This document shows, in pieces, positions 23,126 through 36,400 of a stretch of 64,000 bases of DNA (within the stretch, counting starts at the first letter, position 1; every line of letters starts with the position of its first letter). Below the pieces are notes generated by a model that made no database searches, was not told the origin of the DNA, and saw only the letters and a program-made list of their open reading frames with translations. The stretch is from Colocasia esculenta (taxonomy: Eukaryota; Streptophyta; Magnoliopsida; Alismatales; Araceae): NCBI GenBank assembly GCA_014218235.1, contig CM024753.1:6324001-6388000 (forward strand), read 5' to 3'. The position numbers and the translations under genes were made by a program.

Positions 23126-24338
23126 CTTCCTTTATAATACCGGTGGTACTATCCACGTTAAAAAAGTCTATATTATTGTACTAGCTATTATATGATTATG
23201 TAGTTTGTGATCTGTGGATTTACATTTATATTGTATGATTTATGTTTATGTATCCACGACTTGTACTAATTGTATAAATATTGTTGATTCCAAAATTTCC
23301 ATTTGTATTTCTGTTTCCGTTTCCCTACTAAAAAGCAGAAATTGATGCGGAAGTGGAAACACATTTTCTGTTTCCGATTTTGAATTTCTTATAGGATGCG
23401 GAAGTGGAACACCCATTTTCGTTTATGACTCTAACCCTTTGGCAGCCCTAGTTGGAAACAACTCGCTTTTGGAGTTTTTCTCTTGCATCTCGGGGACTGT
23501 TACTTTGTCATTATTTTGCTATGTTGCGGCGAAGAATGGTTACATTGGGCTCTACTAGTCAAGTTCAAAGGCTCTCTTAGCCGAGGCAAAGGTTATGGAA
23601 GGATTCACAGTTCCCACAAGAGTTCAGCTCCTTTGGACCCCCACTCAAATAGAAAAGGGGAGGGGGCACATGGGGGGAAAGGGAAAGAGGGGTTATGTGG
23701 AAAGGTTTTCCCCCCCTTTTTGTTTTCTTCTTCTTTCCCTGGCCTCCTCTTTAAAAAGGGGAGGGGTTTTTTCCCCTTCTTTCAGCACGTCTTCTTTTTT
23801 CTGCTTTTTTAATAATTTTTTTGATTTCCCCTTATTTTATGAAATTTCCTGATTTTTATTGATTTTTTTTAGAAAAACAATTTTTAAATGGATCGGCATT
23901 GGCCAATCTGATCCTTCCATGGGCTGGTGCCCTGGCAGGGGCCTTGGCAGAGGGGAAGATGCTGCTAGGCTCATCCAGAGAAAGCAGTCATGAATGAAGA
24001 TGTGAAGGGGGCCCACTGGATCGTGAGGGATGTCTGCTCCAGCTTCGAGTGATAGCATATTAGCATCATGCACCTATTGTCTCAATTTGGGGCAGTTGTG
24101 TTCTTTCAGTACTCTTGGTCTTGTTCTATCTCTGTGCCCCCATCTTGTTCTTTCAGGACCATTTTGGAATGCCTTTTTATTCTCCTTATACTGTTGGCAA
24201 GCAGGCATTGTGCTTGGTTTTTACCATTACTTTGTGATTTTTTGGGGGGTAATATTTTCTTCTGACCCATAATGTCCTAAGTTCTACACCAGGTACATAC
24301 TTATTCTCAATGATTCATCTTCTGCCTACAAATTGCAG
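23126..24338 (+). other. Probable PDR2 intron, no exon seen
   Basis: No PDR2 exon was found upstream of 24339. The sequence ends in a normal acceptor (AATTGCAG) at 24338. Near 23315-23420 a stretch with repeated GGAAGTGGAA and TTTCTGTTTCCG resembles 13590-13640, perhaps another decayed MITE. Confidence 0.55.
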
Positions 24339-24447
24339 GCCGGGCAGTCACCCTGTGCAGATTGTCCAGAGGCACCACTTCGCGTCACACTTGAAGAGAA
24401 TGTCTGTAATTGTTCGCATTCAGGAAGAATTTTTTGCTTTTGTCAAG
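24339..24447 (+). CDS. PDR2: PDR2-type ATPase exon a (nucleotide-binding domain)
   Basis: The acceptor AATTGCAG and donor GTATATG bound 109 bp. It reads PGSHPVQIVQRHHFASHLKR and MSVIVRIQEEFFAFVK. One base completes a codon from a missing upstream exon; the 3' end is phase 0. Confidence 0.9.
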
Positions 24448-27400
24448 GTATATGCATATTTCTTCCTGAAGTTTGTGCACGGTCCAGCTTTGGCAGACAA
24501 TTTTATAGCAACAGCCTGACAGGCGATTCCCTTGGATGTAATACATTTAGTTAGATATTGAAAAATACATCAAATTTTTACCTTTGTTTATGTGCTACAT
24601 ATTAATAATTTGCATATTATGTAGTCCTTTAAGTTTGCCTAAAAATCCCTCTTTCTCTCTTGATGACAGGGGGCACCAGAAACCATTCAAGAGAGACTTG
24701 CTAATTTACCTTCGTCTTACGTGGAAACATACAAGAAATATATGAGACAAGGATCTCGAGTTCTGGCTCTTGCTTATAAGACTCTCCCTGAAATGGCTGT
24801 AAGAGTGCCTCCATGATTTTCTTATATTGTTTTTACTTCTGGATTCTGTGTAGTTCTGATTTTTCCTTTTAGAACAGCAAAGATAAGTGAAATCATTGGA
24901 ATACAATGATAGCAGATGAATAGTTGCATTGATTAAGAACTGAGGATGCTCAAACAAATTCTCAAATCTTTATGGAATTTGTATTATCTTTAATGGACGT
25001 ACTATGGTTAACTCTGTGCTCATCGTTGTTGGTTAGAAGTTTGTTCTTTTTAGAAGATGATGGTACCATCACTCTATTAAAGATGGAAGTAAATGCATAT
25101 AAAGTCAGAACATCCATATTTTCCAGAAGAGGCCCCCCTACAGGAAATAGACCTATACACAATCAACTCCAAATAAAGTGGAATGTTGATGCCTACCATC
25201 ACCTAGTAACATATCTTCTCCTTTGTGGCAAAGGTTTTGAAAACCACATTTTCCTATATCCTCACCTCTGTTGCCTACTCTCTCCAGTTCTGGTTCGCTT
25301 CTGAACTTAAACTGGTCAATTCTGGACAGATAGAACTGATTTGGATCGGTTCCCCTACATGAAAGTTATAAACCTTCAATAAGTAATGTATATCAGTTAA
25401 AAATTAAAATGAATTGAAAACATAAGACAATTTGAAAATAGGAGCTGGCTGTTTTTTGTCTAGTTTCAAGTGGTTCTGTCTGGTTCACCTTGAAAATGTC
25501 CATGTTTTGACCATTTTATAATTTTCAAACTTACTTGTCAAAAGCTGGGTGAACTGGACCAGGACTGGATGGTTCTGGACTGGCTCATTTCTAAACCATC
25601 CTCTGAGGCTGTGATATGACATCTATCCCCTTGAATGACTTTATTCACTCCACTGCATTCTCACTAATGAATCTCAGCTGCTTCTGTAGTTCCAGACCTT
25701 TGTGGATTTGTGAGAAATGCACAAACCTTTTACTATCTTAACTACTGTGGGATGGAGTCCATGATGCTTTGCCTTCATTGTCAGTGCTTAGAGTTTTATC
25801 AGTTCATTACTTTCATTTCTGCCTGGTGACTCACATGGGTGCCAAGTAGTCTGACCAACTGGGCCACAAGCTTTTCATATTGGCTCCTTGGGCTTCTGGT
25901 GAGGACACCGGAGCCCGTGTTTGGTTTGACCCGGCTTACGCCTAGTGTTGGAGGAGACATCCAGACTCGACATTGGCATCTATTTGGCTTGAGGATTGAT
26001 ATCCTCTTTGTGGATGTATTTTCTATTTATTTGAGCAGTATTTTGAGTGAGTGTTGGCCCATTAGGGGCCCAACAGGGTCTTTTCCTATTTTGTGTGATT
26101 ATTGATGCGAATTTTATCTATTTTAGGTCCCAGGGTTATTTTGGTCATCATTAAGTCTTTTGGGGTTTAATGCTTATAAAAAAAAACCCTTGTAAACCTC
26201 CTTGAGGAGGTATTGTTGAGCAGAAATTAAAAGACTCTTCTTGAAAAACCTGCCGCCTTCCCTCTTCTTCTTCTTTTCCCTCTCTGTTCCAGCGTAACTC
26301 CGAACTTTTTTCTCTTCTTCTCCCTTCTCTTCCCCCACGGTTCCGCATCAGCTTCTCTCCTAATCTAGGCACTGCCATCATGAAGATGCCTGGAGACTCG
26401 ATTTTCTCATGCAGTCTATCCTCAATTGTCAAAAGAGGCCTCTTCACTACTTTTATATAAATGAGGTTAATGCCAGGGGTTAGAGAATATCTATGTAGCT
26501 CATATTAACATTGCTTACTATTACATGCCTCTAAACCATCTCTTATCTTCAGTCTTCATAACTGCCAAGTCAACCAATCCCTCAGGTGGTTGACCACATA
26601 ATCATCTTAATAGCTCTCAAAGCGACAAAGCATGTATTAGCCCAAAAGTGGCACCCTTACATCAGTCCAACCTGTTTTTGAGTCGGACCAGCAATTTTTT
26701 TTGTGATATACATAGTTTGTTGTTGCGAGAATACATAGTTTGATTAGAAGATCTTTGTCATTTCTCAAATAGTTATCTAGCAAGCATTGTTTTAATGCGA
26801 CATAACAGAACTAATGTCATGCATGGATTCAGTTTGAGATTCTTGTATGTGATTTTGTATGACAGGTTAATGAAGCTAGAAGCTTGGAGAGAGATTCTGT
26901 TGAAACTGGTCTGACTTTTGCTGGATTTGCGGTAAATGGTTATCGGCAAGGCTGACATTTCTTTGATTCCTTCCCAATGGAAAAATTCACCAATTCAATT
27001 TTCTTTTGCTATCTGTTTCAGTATATTGGTGCAAGGGATTAAACTTACTGTTATTACATCCATTTGGTTTGCTTATGTTATGATGCCTGACAGGGTTTCT
27101 GATTTTCAGGTATTTGACTGCCCAATCAGATCTGACTCTGGTTCTGTTCTATCTGAATTGAAAGAATCATCACATGATTTGGTGGGTAATGGTCTTCAGT
27201 TATCTCAAACTCTTCTGTTCACATCAGTATTGGTACATGGTGCTTGTTGAGTCGATGCTTGAGAGTTGAGACTTGTAGCGGCAGGTTTTATTATTGTTCA
27301 TCCTAGACGGTTTTTTAGCTTCCTGCTGTAATTACAGTTTTGTTACCGCTGTATTATTAAAAGCAATTGCCTCACTCACCTATGCCATGACGGCCTGATT

Positions 27401-30400
27401 TTTGCCTTACTTCCTCCCTGGGCACTACCAATGTGATCCATGCCAAATGCTTGCACTTTGCAGTCATGTGGCATTGCATTTACGTGTTCTTAACTATTTA
27501 AAACTGGCTAATGTAACAATGTCCAATGCCATTCTCACTTGCTACAACAATTTTCTCATTCTTGGTGAATCCCAAGTTCATCTATATTTATGTGAGTGCC
27601 GTGTCCACATTAGTCTTTAATATGAGAACTTAATCAGTTTTCTTGGAGCTTTATATGTTATTGTCTTGGGTGTTTTCTTTACTTTGGTTATTTGATGGGT
27701 GTATGCACATCAAGCCAAAAGGTTTAGACACTCAACTGGGCATTTGAGACTGAGTTGAGCCTCTGGTTGTCTTCCTCACCTCTTGATAGGATTCCCCATA
27801 AATCTCTTTGCTCCGGAGGGGTTGACTTTTGGCTATTCTTAACCTCCATCTTTGCAATTGCCCTCTCTTAGTTCATCCTTTACTTTCCACAGCATCCTAG
27901 GAGCGTGGGAGATGAGGAAGAAGTCATTATTCCAGTCTCCTCCCTGCTCAACGGAGATTCCTGATTTTATTGCCTTTGATTGAGATAGAATCCAAGAGTA
28001 TCCCATGTAATGATTTTAAATTTTTAACAGACAATATAGGATAGCCAGATTCCATGTCAAGGTCCAAAACTTGTTGGGCACTTCTGAAGATAATTAGTAT
28101 GATGTGAGTTCCACAATTAGCCAGATCCAATCTCGGTTTTGATTTGACCAGGATCAGGCTGTTCACTTGTTGGGGACCAGTTCCTTTATCGATTTCTCTG
28201 TTAAGTTATAAAACTAAAGTGTTAATTAAGTGATTGTTGTGCCATTTTTTCTGGCTTCCTACTGTCGAAGGGGGGAACGGAAATAGAAGGGAAAGATATA
28301 TACGCACAGGAGAGAGAGATACCTGGAAGGCCGGCCTCACACCTCTCCTCCTCAGCCGTTGCCTGCAGAGACAGGAAGAGAAGGGCGGGCCCCTGCTGAG
28401 GGCCCCCTGCCCGCGGCCCCTGGCCGCCCCGCCGCGACCCCGCCGCCCCCCGGCGCCTGGATCACCGCGGCCCACCCCCCGCCGGTCGCCGTCGCCTGTC
28501 GGCCGGCAGCCGCCGCCGCCCTGGCCGCCCCGCCGCTGCCGCCGCTGCCGCCCTCGCCGCTGCCGCCCGCCGCTGCCGCTGTCGCTGCCCCCCGCCGTCG
28601 CGCTGCTGCTGCTGTACTGGGGTCCGCCGCCACCAAGCAAGAGACGAAGAGGAGGGGAGAGGCTGCGCCCCCCCCCCCCTTCCTGCTCTGTTTCGCACAG
28701 AGCAATCCGGGAAGGTGCCCGGCTCAAACAGGGAAAGGGAAAATGTGAAGAAATGAAAATACGAGGTTAAATCGCAATAAACCAATGTAAAAATTGCGTA
28801 AAACCCCCTATTTTAATGTGCAGAGCTCCGGGGAGTGCGCCAAACCTTCCGCCAGGGCGTCTTTTGCCCAGGCACTATAAAAGGAGGGGGGCGCCCCAGG
28901 CTAAAGGGGAGGATTTTTAGAGTTGGAAAATCAGAGCAAGGCTCTGGGAAAAGACTGCAAGGCGGTCTGGGAAAGGGTCTGCAAGGCAGCCCTAAAGAGT
29001 ATCGTGCAAGGCACGATCCAATTTTCTCAAAGTCAAAGCAAGGTCCATTGGACTTCTTCTTATTGGGCCAATTTTCTTATTGGGCCTGGTGCTTCTTATT
29101 GGGCCAGAATTGTACTGTCTCGCAATTAATCAAGACATTTTGTGCTTATTGGGCCAACAATTAGCGAATTAACTTGTGTGATTTATCGGGCCCATTGGGC
29201 TATTTTTAATCATCCAATAATGCGTTATATGAATTATTTCATGTAATGTCACGTTTATTTAAAACGTAGCACTACGTAATTTCCTAGTCAAAATCAACCA
29301 AGTTTTCGACTAGTGTTAACAAAATATCTTCCAAATAATATTCTTTAATTTTCAATAACATAAAATCAACAAACAAGTTATGTTTCACATCAATTTTAAT
29401 CCACCTTAAGTTAAACACCTTTTAATTTAATAAATAAATGAAAATGTTAATTCACATAATCATAATGTAAATAAATAAATAACGAAAATAAATAAATGAA
29501 ATAATAATCTTAAAATACCAAAAAATGAGAAAAAGGCATTTGAAAAATCAATAAAAATGAAATAAATATCGTAAAATTTCAAAAAAAATAAATTGCATGT
29601 TTGCAACCATGTTCTCTTTCATGTGTAATTCATTTCATTCAAATGTGAGTCTTATTCTCTTGTTCTAAGGGTTGTCTGATGGTTAATCAAGGGTATTCAG
29701 CCTTTGTGCTGATATAATTAACACTAACCGCAGTTAGTGGGGGAGGTCAAATGAACTAAATAAAACCATATGTAAATAAATAAAATCCAAATAAATCAAA
29801 TCCAAAGTTAAAATTTAAAAATTTTTAAAAGTGTTAAAAAACAATTCTCACAAAGATGGCGACTCCACTGGGGACCTCCCTTCCCTTCATCTCTCCATCA
29901 GACAATACCTAACAATAAGATGTACTCACATAATACCTTTTCTGTGCAGGTCTTGCAATGGCGGCTCTGGCGCATACTCCGGGCGTGGTCTTCGGCCCAC
30001 TTGTGGTCCAGGACCACATACAAAACGGCTACCTCACAACGCCCACCAGATTTGGAGCTTTTCCCCCTGTGGTGGAATCTCCATACTTCCTGGGCGTAAT
30101 ACCGGCCGTCGTACTACTGCTACCAAAGCTCAGGAAACACAAGACAGAGGAGGAGCCTCAAGCTCAGGGGCTGACTTGGTGCAAATGTTCACTACCTATG
30201 CCATCAACTTCACCGACACTCCAACAACGAAAAAGCTAGAAAGCACAAGTATGACGAGAAGCCCACGGCCCGTGGCGTTTCAAGCTCTGGAAAGACTGTC
30301 CGCATTGGCGAGCTCCGGATCCGCCTGGACGGCAGTGAGACCATGGTGATACCGGAACGGCATGTGGCTACGATTCCGGTAAGGAACAAATTGGCATACT

Positions 30401-33400
30401 GCCTAAAGTGCAGCAGGATAAGCCGAGCTTTAAAGTGAAAGAAATAAGAAAGCAATGGGCGAAAGCTGAGGCCCGAAACTTTAAACCTGACAAATCTGGC
30501 TTTAGAAAACACAAAGCTAATGTTACAAGACAAGAAGTGTATAACCATCTCGGTTTAAACAAATGTGGGTCACCAAGAAGAAGCTGAGGAGCTCCGGAAA
30601 ATAAGGGCCCTGGAATCCCTTATAGGGCGAAAGAATGCAGGAGGGGTCATGAAGCAAGACCCAGACATGTGGCAGAATTTCAGAAGAAAGAAGGTCCACG
30701 AAAGACAAGGGAGCCTTCCCAAGAGTCTCGGACTAAAGAAAGCACCCCTCCCCAACCGGCTTATCTGCAAAGAGGATATAAAAGGAAGGGGGTACACCAA
30801 GAAAGAAGAAGACAGGCAAGCCCGGAGACGGGGCAGAATTTCACGCCTGAAGAGCACAAAAGGGATGGAAATATCCCTAGAATATCAGTTTTCCAACGCC
30901 TGGGTCCTGTTGTACGCCTGAGGAGAGAAGCGAAGGAGAGAGAACGGTGAAGATCACTGAAGAAGGCGTGCGAGTATACACTTGCTACGCTTCCAATATC
31001 AACTTGCTGGCAATCACTGACCAGGTAGAAGCTTCAAATGCAGAGCAGCATCCCGCGACAGTTGGTCGCAGGAGGGAGCAAGCTCGGGCCTGGCTTGACG
31101 GGTAAATACAGAGGGCGACCTACCAATTCCAAATGAAGGAGGCGCGGGGGTGACCGACATGGCCACAACTTCAAATCACCCGTCAGACCAAGGTCGGCCT
31201 AACGAAGGTTATAATATCAGGGTATCTCCATCACTAAATTTGGAAACAGTAATGCTAGAAAATCAAAAGCTCAAAGCTATGCTAGAAGGCCTTATGCAAC
31301 AGTTGGGCATGGCGCCCCCACAGCCATCACTACCACCACAGTCGGTACAGCAGGTGGTGCAACCTCAACAACTCCAACAAGCAGCCCAACCGATACTGCC
31401 TATAGTGGCGCCCCAGCCTGGGAACGCACAACCAAGTACGCCACAGGCAGTGTTCACAAATCCAAACTCAAGCCACGAAGAGAATCAAGAGGTGCATGTT
31501 GCAGAACAGCGACATGGGTTGCCACCGTTAAATACTACATTTGAAGAAACGATGGCTTCCCAAAGGGCCATGATCGAGCAAATAATTGAAGCAAAAATGG
31601 CTGAGCAGAGCGAGGGTTCCGCCACTTGTGATTTGTATAGGGTACCATACCCCGTACATCACCTCTTTAAAAGCTCCCAGCAGAACACTCAAAGGTCCCA
31701 AAATTCTCAAAATTCAATGGGGAGGGATCACCTCATGAGCATATAGCTCATTATATGAGCATCATGGGAGAATTGGCGACTGAGGAGTCCTACCTCTTGA
31801 GGTATTTCTCGATGTCCCTGACAGGGCAAGCATTTCAATGGTACGCCCGACTGAAACCCAACTCGATAGTTGGTTGGGAAGACATGCAAGAAAATTCTTT
31901 GAGCGATTCAGGATGACAGAAAGAAGAGTCACCTTAGCAGAACTCATATCTTTAAAGCAAAATAAAAAGAGTCTGCTCTGGACTACATCAAAAGATGGCG
32001 GGACGTGAGCATGAAATGTGAGCAACCCCCGGCACATGAGGATGCAGTGAAACTGTGCCAAAGAAGTCTGAAACCAGAAATAAAAGAAAAGCTCCTAGGA
32101 GCTAATATCCGGACATTTGAACACCTCAACAATACTGTGGCGGAGATCGAAATCTTCTTCGCAGAGAATCCAACTACAGTGTTTGGAAAAAGCAAACCAC
32201 CAAAAGACAAAGGCTCAGGGTCGCGAGAGGTGAATGCTGTGGACTTTTCATCGGCGCTCGGCAAAAAGGGGGGCAAGGGTGAGGCATCCGCTCCCCCAAA
32301 CACCAAGAAAAATGAAAAAATGTCAACACTTTCGTTGGGTGAGAGACTCAGCGCTCCCTATTCATTTACAAGGGAGCACACCAGAGAATTGCTTGACATA
32401 TGCCTTCAGGAGAGTCTAATTACTCTCCCAGAGCCGAAGCGTCCAGAAGAAGCCACAATGGTAGACAAGCCCAATTATTGCGCATATCACCGCATGCTGG
32501 GTCACACTTTAGAAAATTGTTATCTGTTCAAAAATCGGGCAGAAAAGTTGATTCAAGCCGGAATAATGATATGGCCGAACACCTGGTGAATCCACCCCAA
32601 CCACATCAGCAACCGAAGCTTACATTCACGGCAAACGTGATTCATGCCGTAGTTCAAGCGGAAGAGACACAAGTTGAGCAGTTGACAAAGCTTCGTGGAT
32701 TTGCCGCATATCAACAACTGCCAGATGATATGGTAGAAAAGGCCATTCATGCAACATTCCACGGAAGAAACGGGCTGGATCCAGGTGAATGCCAAGAAGA
32801 GGTCAGTCCCTAAAAAGTCTCAAAGAAAGCAACAGCTAGGAAGCTGTATCCGGTGGCGCTGCTCCGCCCAATGGGATAGCAAAAGACAAGACTTGCAAGA
32901 ATTGATAGTCTTGCGGAAGAGAATCAGAATCAAAAAAGGAATGAAAAGAGGAAATTGAAGAAAGAATCAACAGCCTGTGAAACCTCTACAGCAAAGAGTC
33001 AATGGCCCCCTCAAAAGGCTCCAAGGGTGATTGACGAACTTGAAGAATATCAACAGATGGCACCAACTAAAGCAATCCCCTTGGAAAAATACATACCATG
33101 GGAAGAACTCGAACGTAAAATGCGCTTGAAGAAATGGCTCATCGAGCTGCGAGAGCATATGCAAGAACATGGGGATGCCTCTCCTCTGTCAGTGAAAATG
33201 AAATGTTTTGGGGAAACTGACTGCACCGTCGAAGACTTAATCGAAAAGTGCAGACATTCTCATGCAATATGACCTATGTGTTTACCTCTCAGCCGGGGGA
33301 ACAACCCAAATCAGGGATCCGCTGTGTGCCCCCTGAAGCCAGAAAACCTTTCAAAACTTACCAAAGAAACAAGCCACCCCAGAAGGTCATATACTCCAGA

Positions 33401-36400
33401 GGGGAAAAATCAGGGCCCGTCCCCGTACCTCAAACTAAAGGTGATGAATATATCTTCCCGTCATCCGATGAAGAGGAGGAAGATCTCGTTGTTGAAGATG
33501 ATATGCCAATTCCCACAATGGCGGCCAATGAAGGACCCTCTCAGGTGTCAACTAGAGAGAGAAGACAGAGCGGTACCTCTCGTAACTGAGAAGCTCTCTC
33601 TAGAAAAAGAACGAGAAGAGGGGATAGCTGGCGACGTCGCAATTCCCCTCCCATCACAAGCACCTAAAAGTTGGCAAGAGTAATGCCCCCCTTTGAAAAA
33701 TCCAAGGATAGAGCCAACCGAAAGGTTCTCCAAGCATTGGGGAGGTTTCCGACCAACCTTAGCATTTGGGATGCCTTAGCATTGAGCAAAGAATTGCGTG
33801 AGGCGTTCATTGCAGCGTTGCAGGAACCGGAAGTCTATGAGGCCCATGTGGCAGAAATGAAAGAAGATATATATGAAGCATTAACGGCTTCTGTGACCTT
33901 CACAGAAGATGATATGTTGCTACCCTCTCCCTGTCACAATAGCCTCTATACATGAGGGGAGAGATAAATGGACGAGAGTTAGACCGTATTCTGGTCGATG
34001 CCGGTTCCGCAGCGAACATTATCCCGTTAAAAACATTTCACAATTGTTCCTCACCCTTATTTACATAAGGTGGAAGGAGTCAAGATAGCGGGATTCAATC
34101 AGAACTCTGAAGAAGCCTTGGGGCGCGTGGATGTGGACCTAGCCCTAGGCGATTTTGTAACAAAGGTTGTATTCTATGTGGTTGACACTAATACTTCCTT
34201 TAAAGCCCTCTTGGGGCGACCATGGCTACATAAAAACTTGGTGGTGCCATCAACTCTTCATCAGTGCCTAAAATACACAAAAGGAGGCGAGCAACATCGG
34301 GTCTTTGCCGACCTAGAACCATTTAAAGTGTATGAATGTCACCTGGCTGATGCAAGGCTATACTATGAGGGGGCAGCTGATCCCCCTAAGATGCAAGATA
34401 AAGGCAAACAGATTGCGGGGACCTCCTCGAAGAGCAACGGCAAAATAAGAGTCAATAAAGAAAGGGTGGCAGCGCTCATGCAAATCCAACAGTCGGGGGT
34501 GTAAGTCAAAAAACCCCTCCAACTTCAAAGACCTATCGTTAGGTTAGAAGCTAACACAGTCAGCCGGTTGATAGAGGCCGGAATACCGCTGCCACAAGAT
34601 CATACACAAGTGACAGCTGGACATGAAATATATACGGTTGAGCCAATAAAGTTCTTCATAGCTCGCCACAAAGATGGTAGACCGATTGTGTTCTACAAAG
34701 GAGAGCCAACACCCAAGCAGCCTCCACAAGATGACTTCGGTCGAAGACATGCCATGTCCGAGTCCCAAGAAATGATTGGAGAACTTGAAGATATGCCACA
34801 ATACATCAAAGATATGTGCCAAAAACAAAATATCCCCAGACCCAGAATAGTCTGAGGGGTAAAGTGTTTCGAGAACTGTGGTACCCACAAATGTCAGGGG
34901 GCAACCGCCCTTCTCCCACAATGACCGAAGAGGTCTCGGATGGGAGACGCGTGAAGACCCTATGGTGCATTATGCAGTGAACATGGTCAGCATAAACCCT
35001 GCTCCCATGAGCATGGGAATTGAAAAGCAAAGGGGGCAGAGCCCCACGGAAGATGAAAATGAAAATGTCCCTTGTAAGGAGCAAGAATGGGAAGTGTATA
35101 TGACTAACACGGACGACGAAGAGGACTTCGTTGATTTAGAGCCTGCGCCCCGAGAATTGGAAGATGGTGGGCAGGCCACTGTGGATGAACTCTTAGAAAT
35201 AAATCTGGGGCACCAGACGATCCTCGTCCTGTGTTCATCAGTGCATTACTAAATAACGAAGAAAGACAAGCATATGAACAACTACTCTCAGAGTTCAAAG
35301 ATTGTTTTGCGTGGTCTTATAAAGAAATGCCGGGTCTGGATCCGTCTGTGGCCGAACATGAATTGGCTATTTTGCCAGAGGCCAAGCCTGTGAAACAACT
35401 CAAAGAAGAATGCATCCGGAGCTAGAAAAGAAGGTTGTAGATGAGGTCAACAAAATTCTGGATGTCGATTTCATCGAAGACTGCATGTATCCGATATGGC
35501 TGGCCAATATAGTGCCGGTAAAAAAGAAGAATGGGCAGGTTCGGGTCTGCATCGACTTCCGGGATCTAAACAAAGCATGCCGAAAGATGACTTCCCTCTG
35601 CCCATAACCGAAACAATGGTGGATGTCACCACAGGACATGAAATACTGTCTTTCATGGATGGAAGCTCGGGGTACAACCAAATTCGGATGGCTGACAAGG
35701 ACAAAAATCACACGGCCTTCCGATCTCCTAAAGGCATATTCAACTACAAAAGAATGCCTTTTGGCCTGAAAAATGCAGCAGGCGCCACCTACCAAAGGGC
35801 CATGACCAAGATATTTGATGAAATGCTCCATAACTTGGTCGAATGCTATGTGGACGACTTGGTCGTCAAGTCGGAAAAGAAAGAAAATCATGTAGAAGAC
35901 TTGCGCAGGGTCTTCGAAAGGCTCCGCCAATATAAGCTAAAAATGAACCCTATGAAATGTGCCTTCGGCGTGTCAAGTGGAAAATTTCTCGGTTCATTGT
36001 TCGCTACCGGGGTATCGAAATAGATCCCGATAAGATCAAGGCCATTAGGGAATTGCCTTCCCCTAAGACACTCACCGAGCTACGCTCCCTCCAAGGTCGT
36101 TTGGCTTACATCAGGAGATTCATATCCAACTTGTCAGGAAGATGCCAACCTTTCTGTAAATTGACAAGAAAGGGGCCCCATTTATTTGGGATGAAGAATG
36201 TCAAAATGCCTTGAACAAAATCAAAGAATATCTCCTCAGCCCGCCCGTGCTGGGGGCACCATTAAAGGGAAACCTCTAATTCTATACATTGCGGCTATGG
36301 ATGCTTCACTGGGGGCATTACTTGCTCAAGAAAATGAAGGAGGTAAAGAACAACCCCTCTATTATCTCAGTCGGATGCTAGTCGGACCAGAGCAGATATG

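Noticed and set aside
25830..26400. Possible copia-like solo LTR in a PDR2 intron
   Set aside because: The TATA-like and 3' features are suggestive, but no TG/CA pair or target duplication could be set.
28206..28785. Pro/Arg/Ala-rich frames in the LTR, repeated at 44525-45152
   Set aside because: They are on both strands in all frames of a GCC-rich stretch of the LTR. Composition, not coding.
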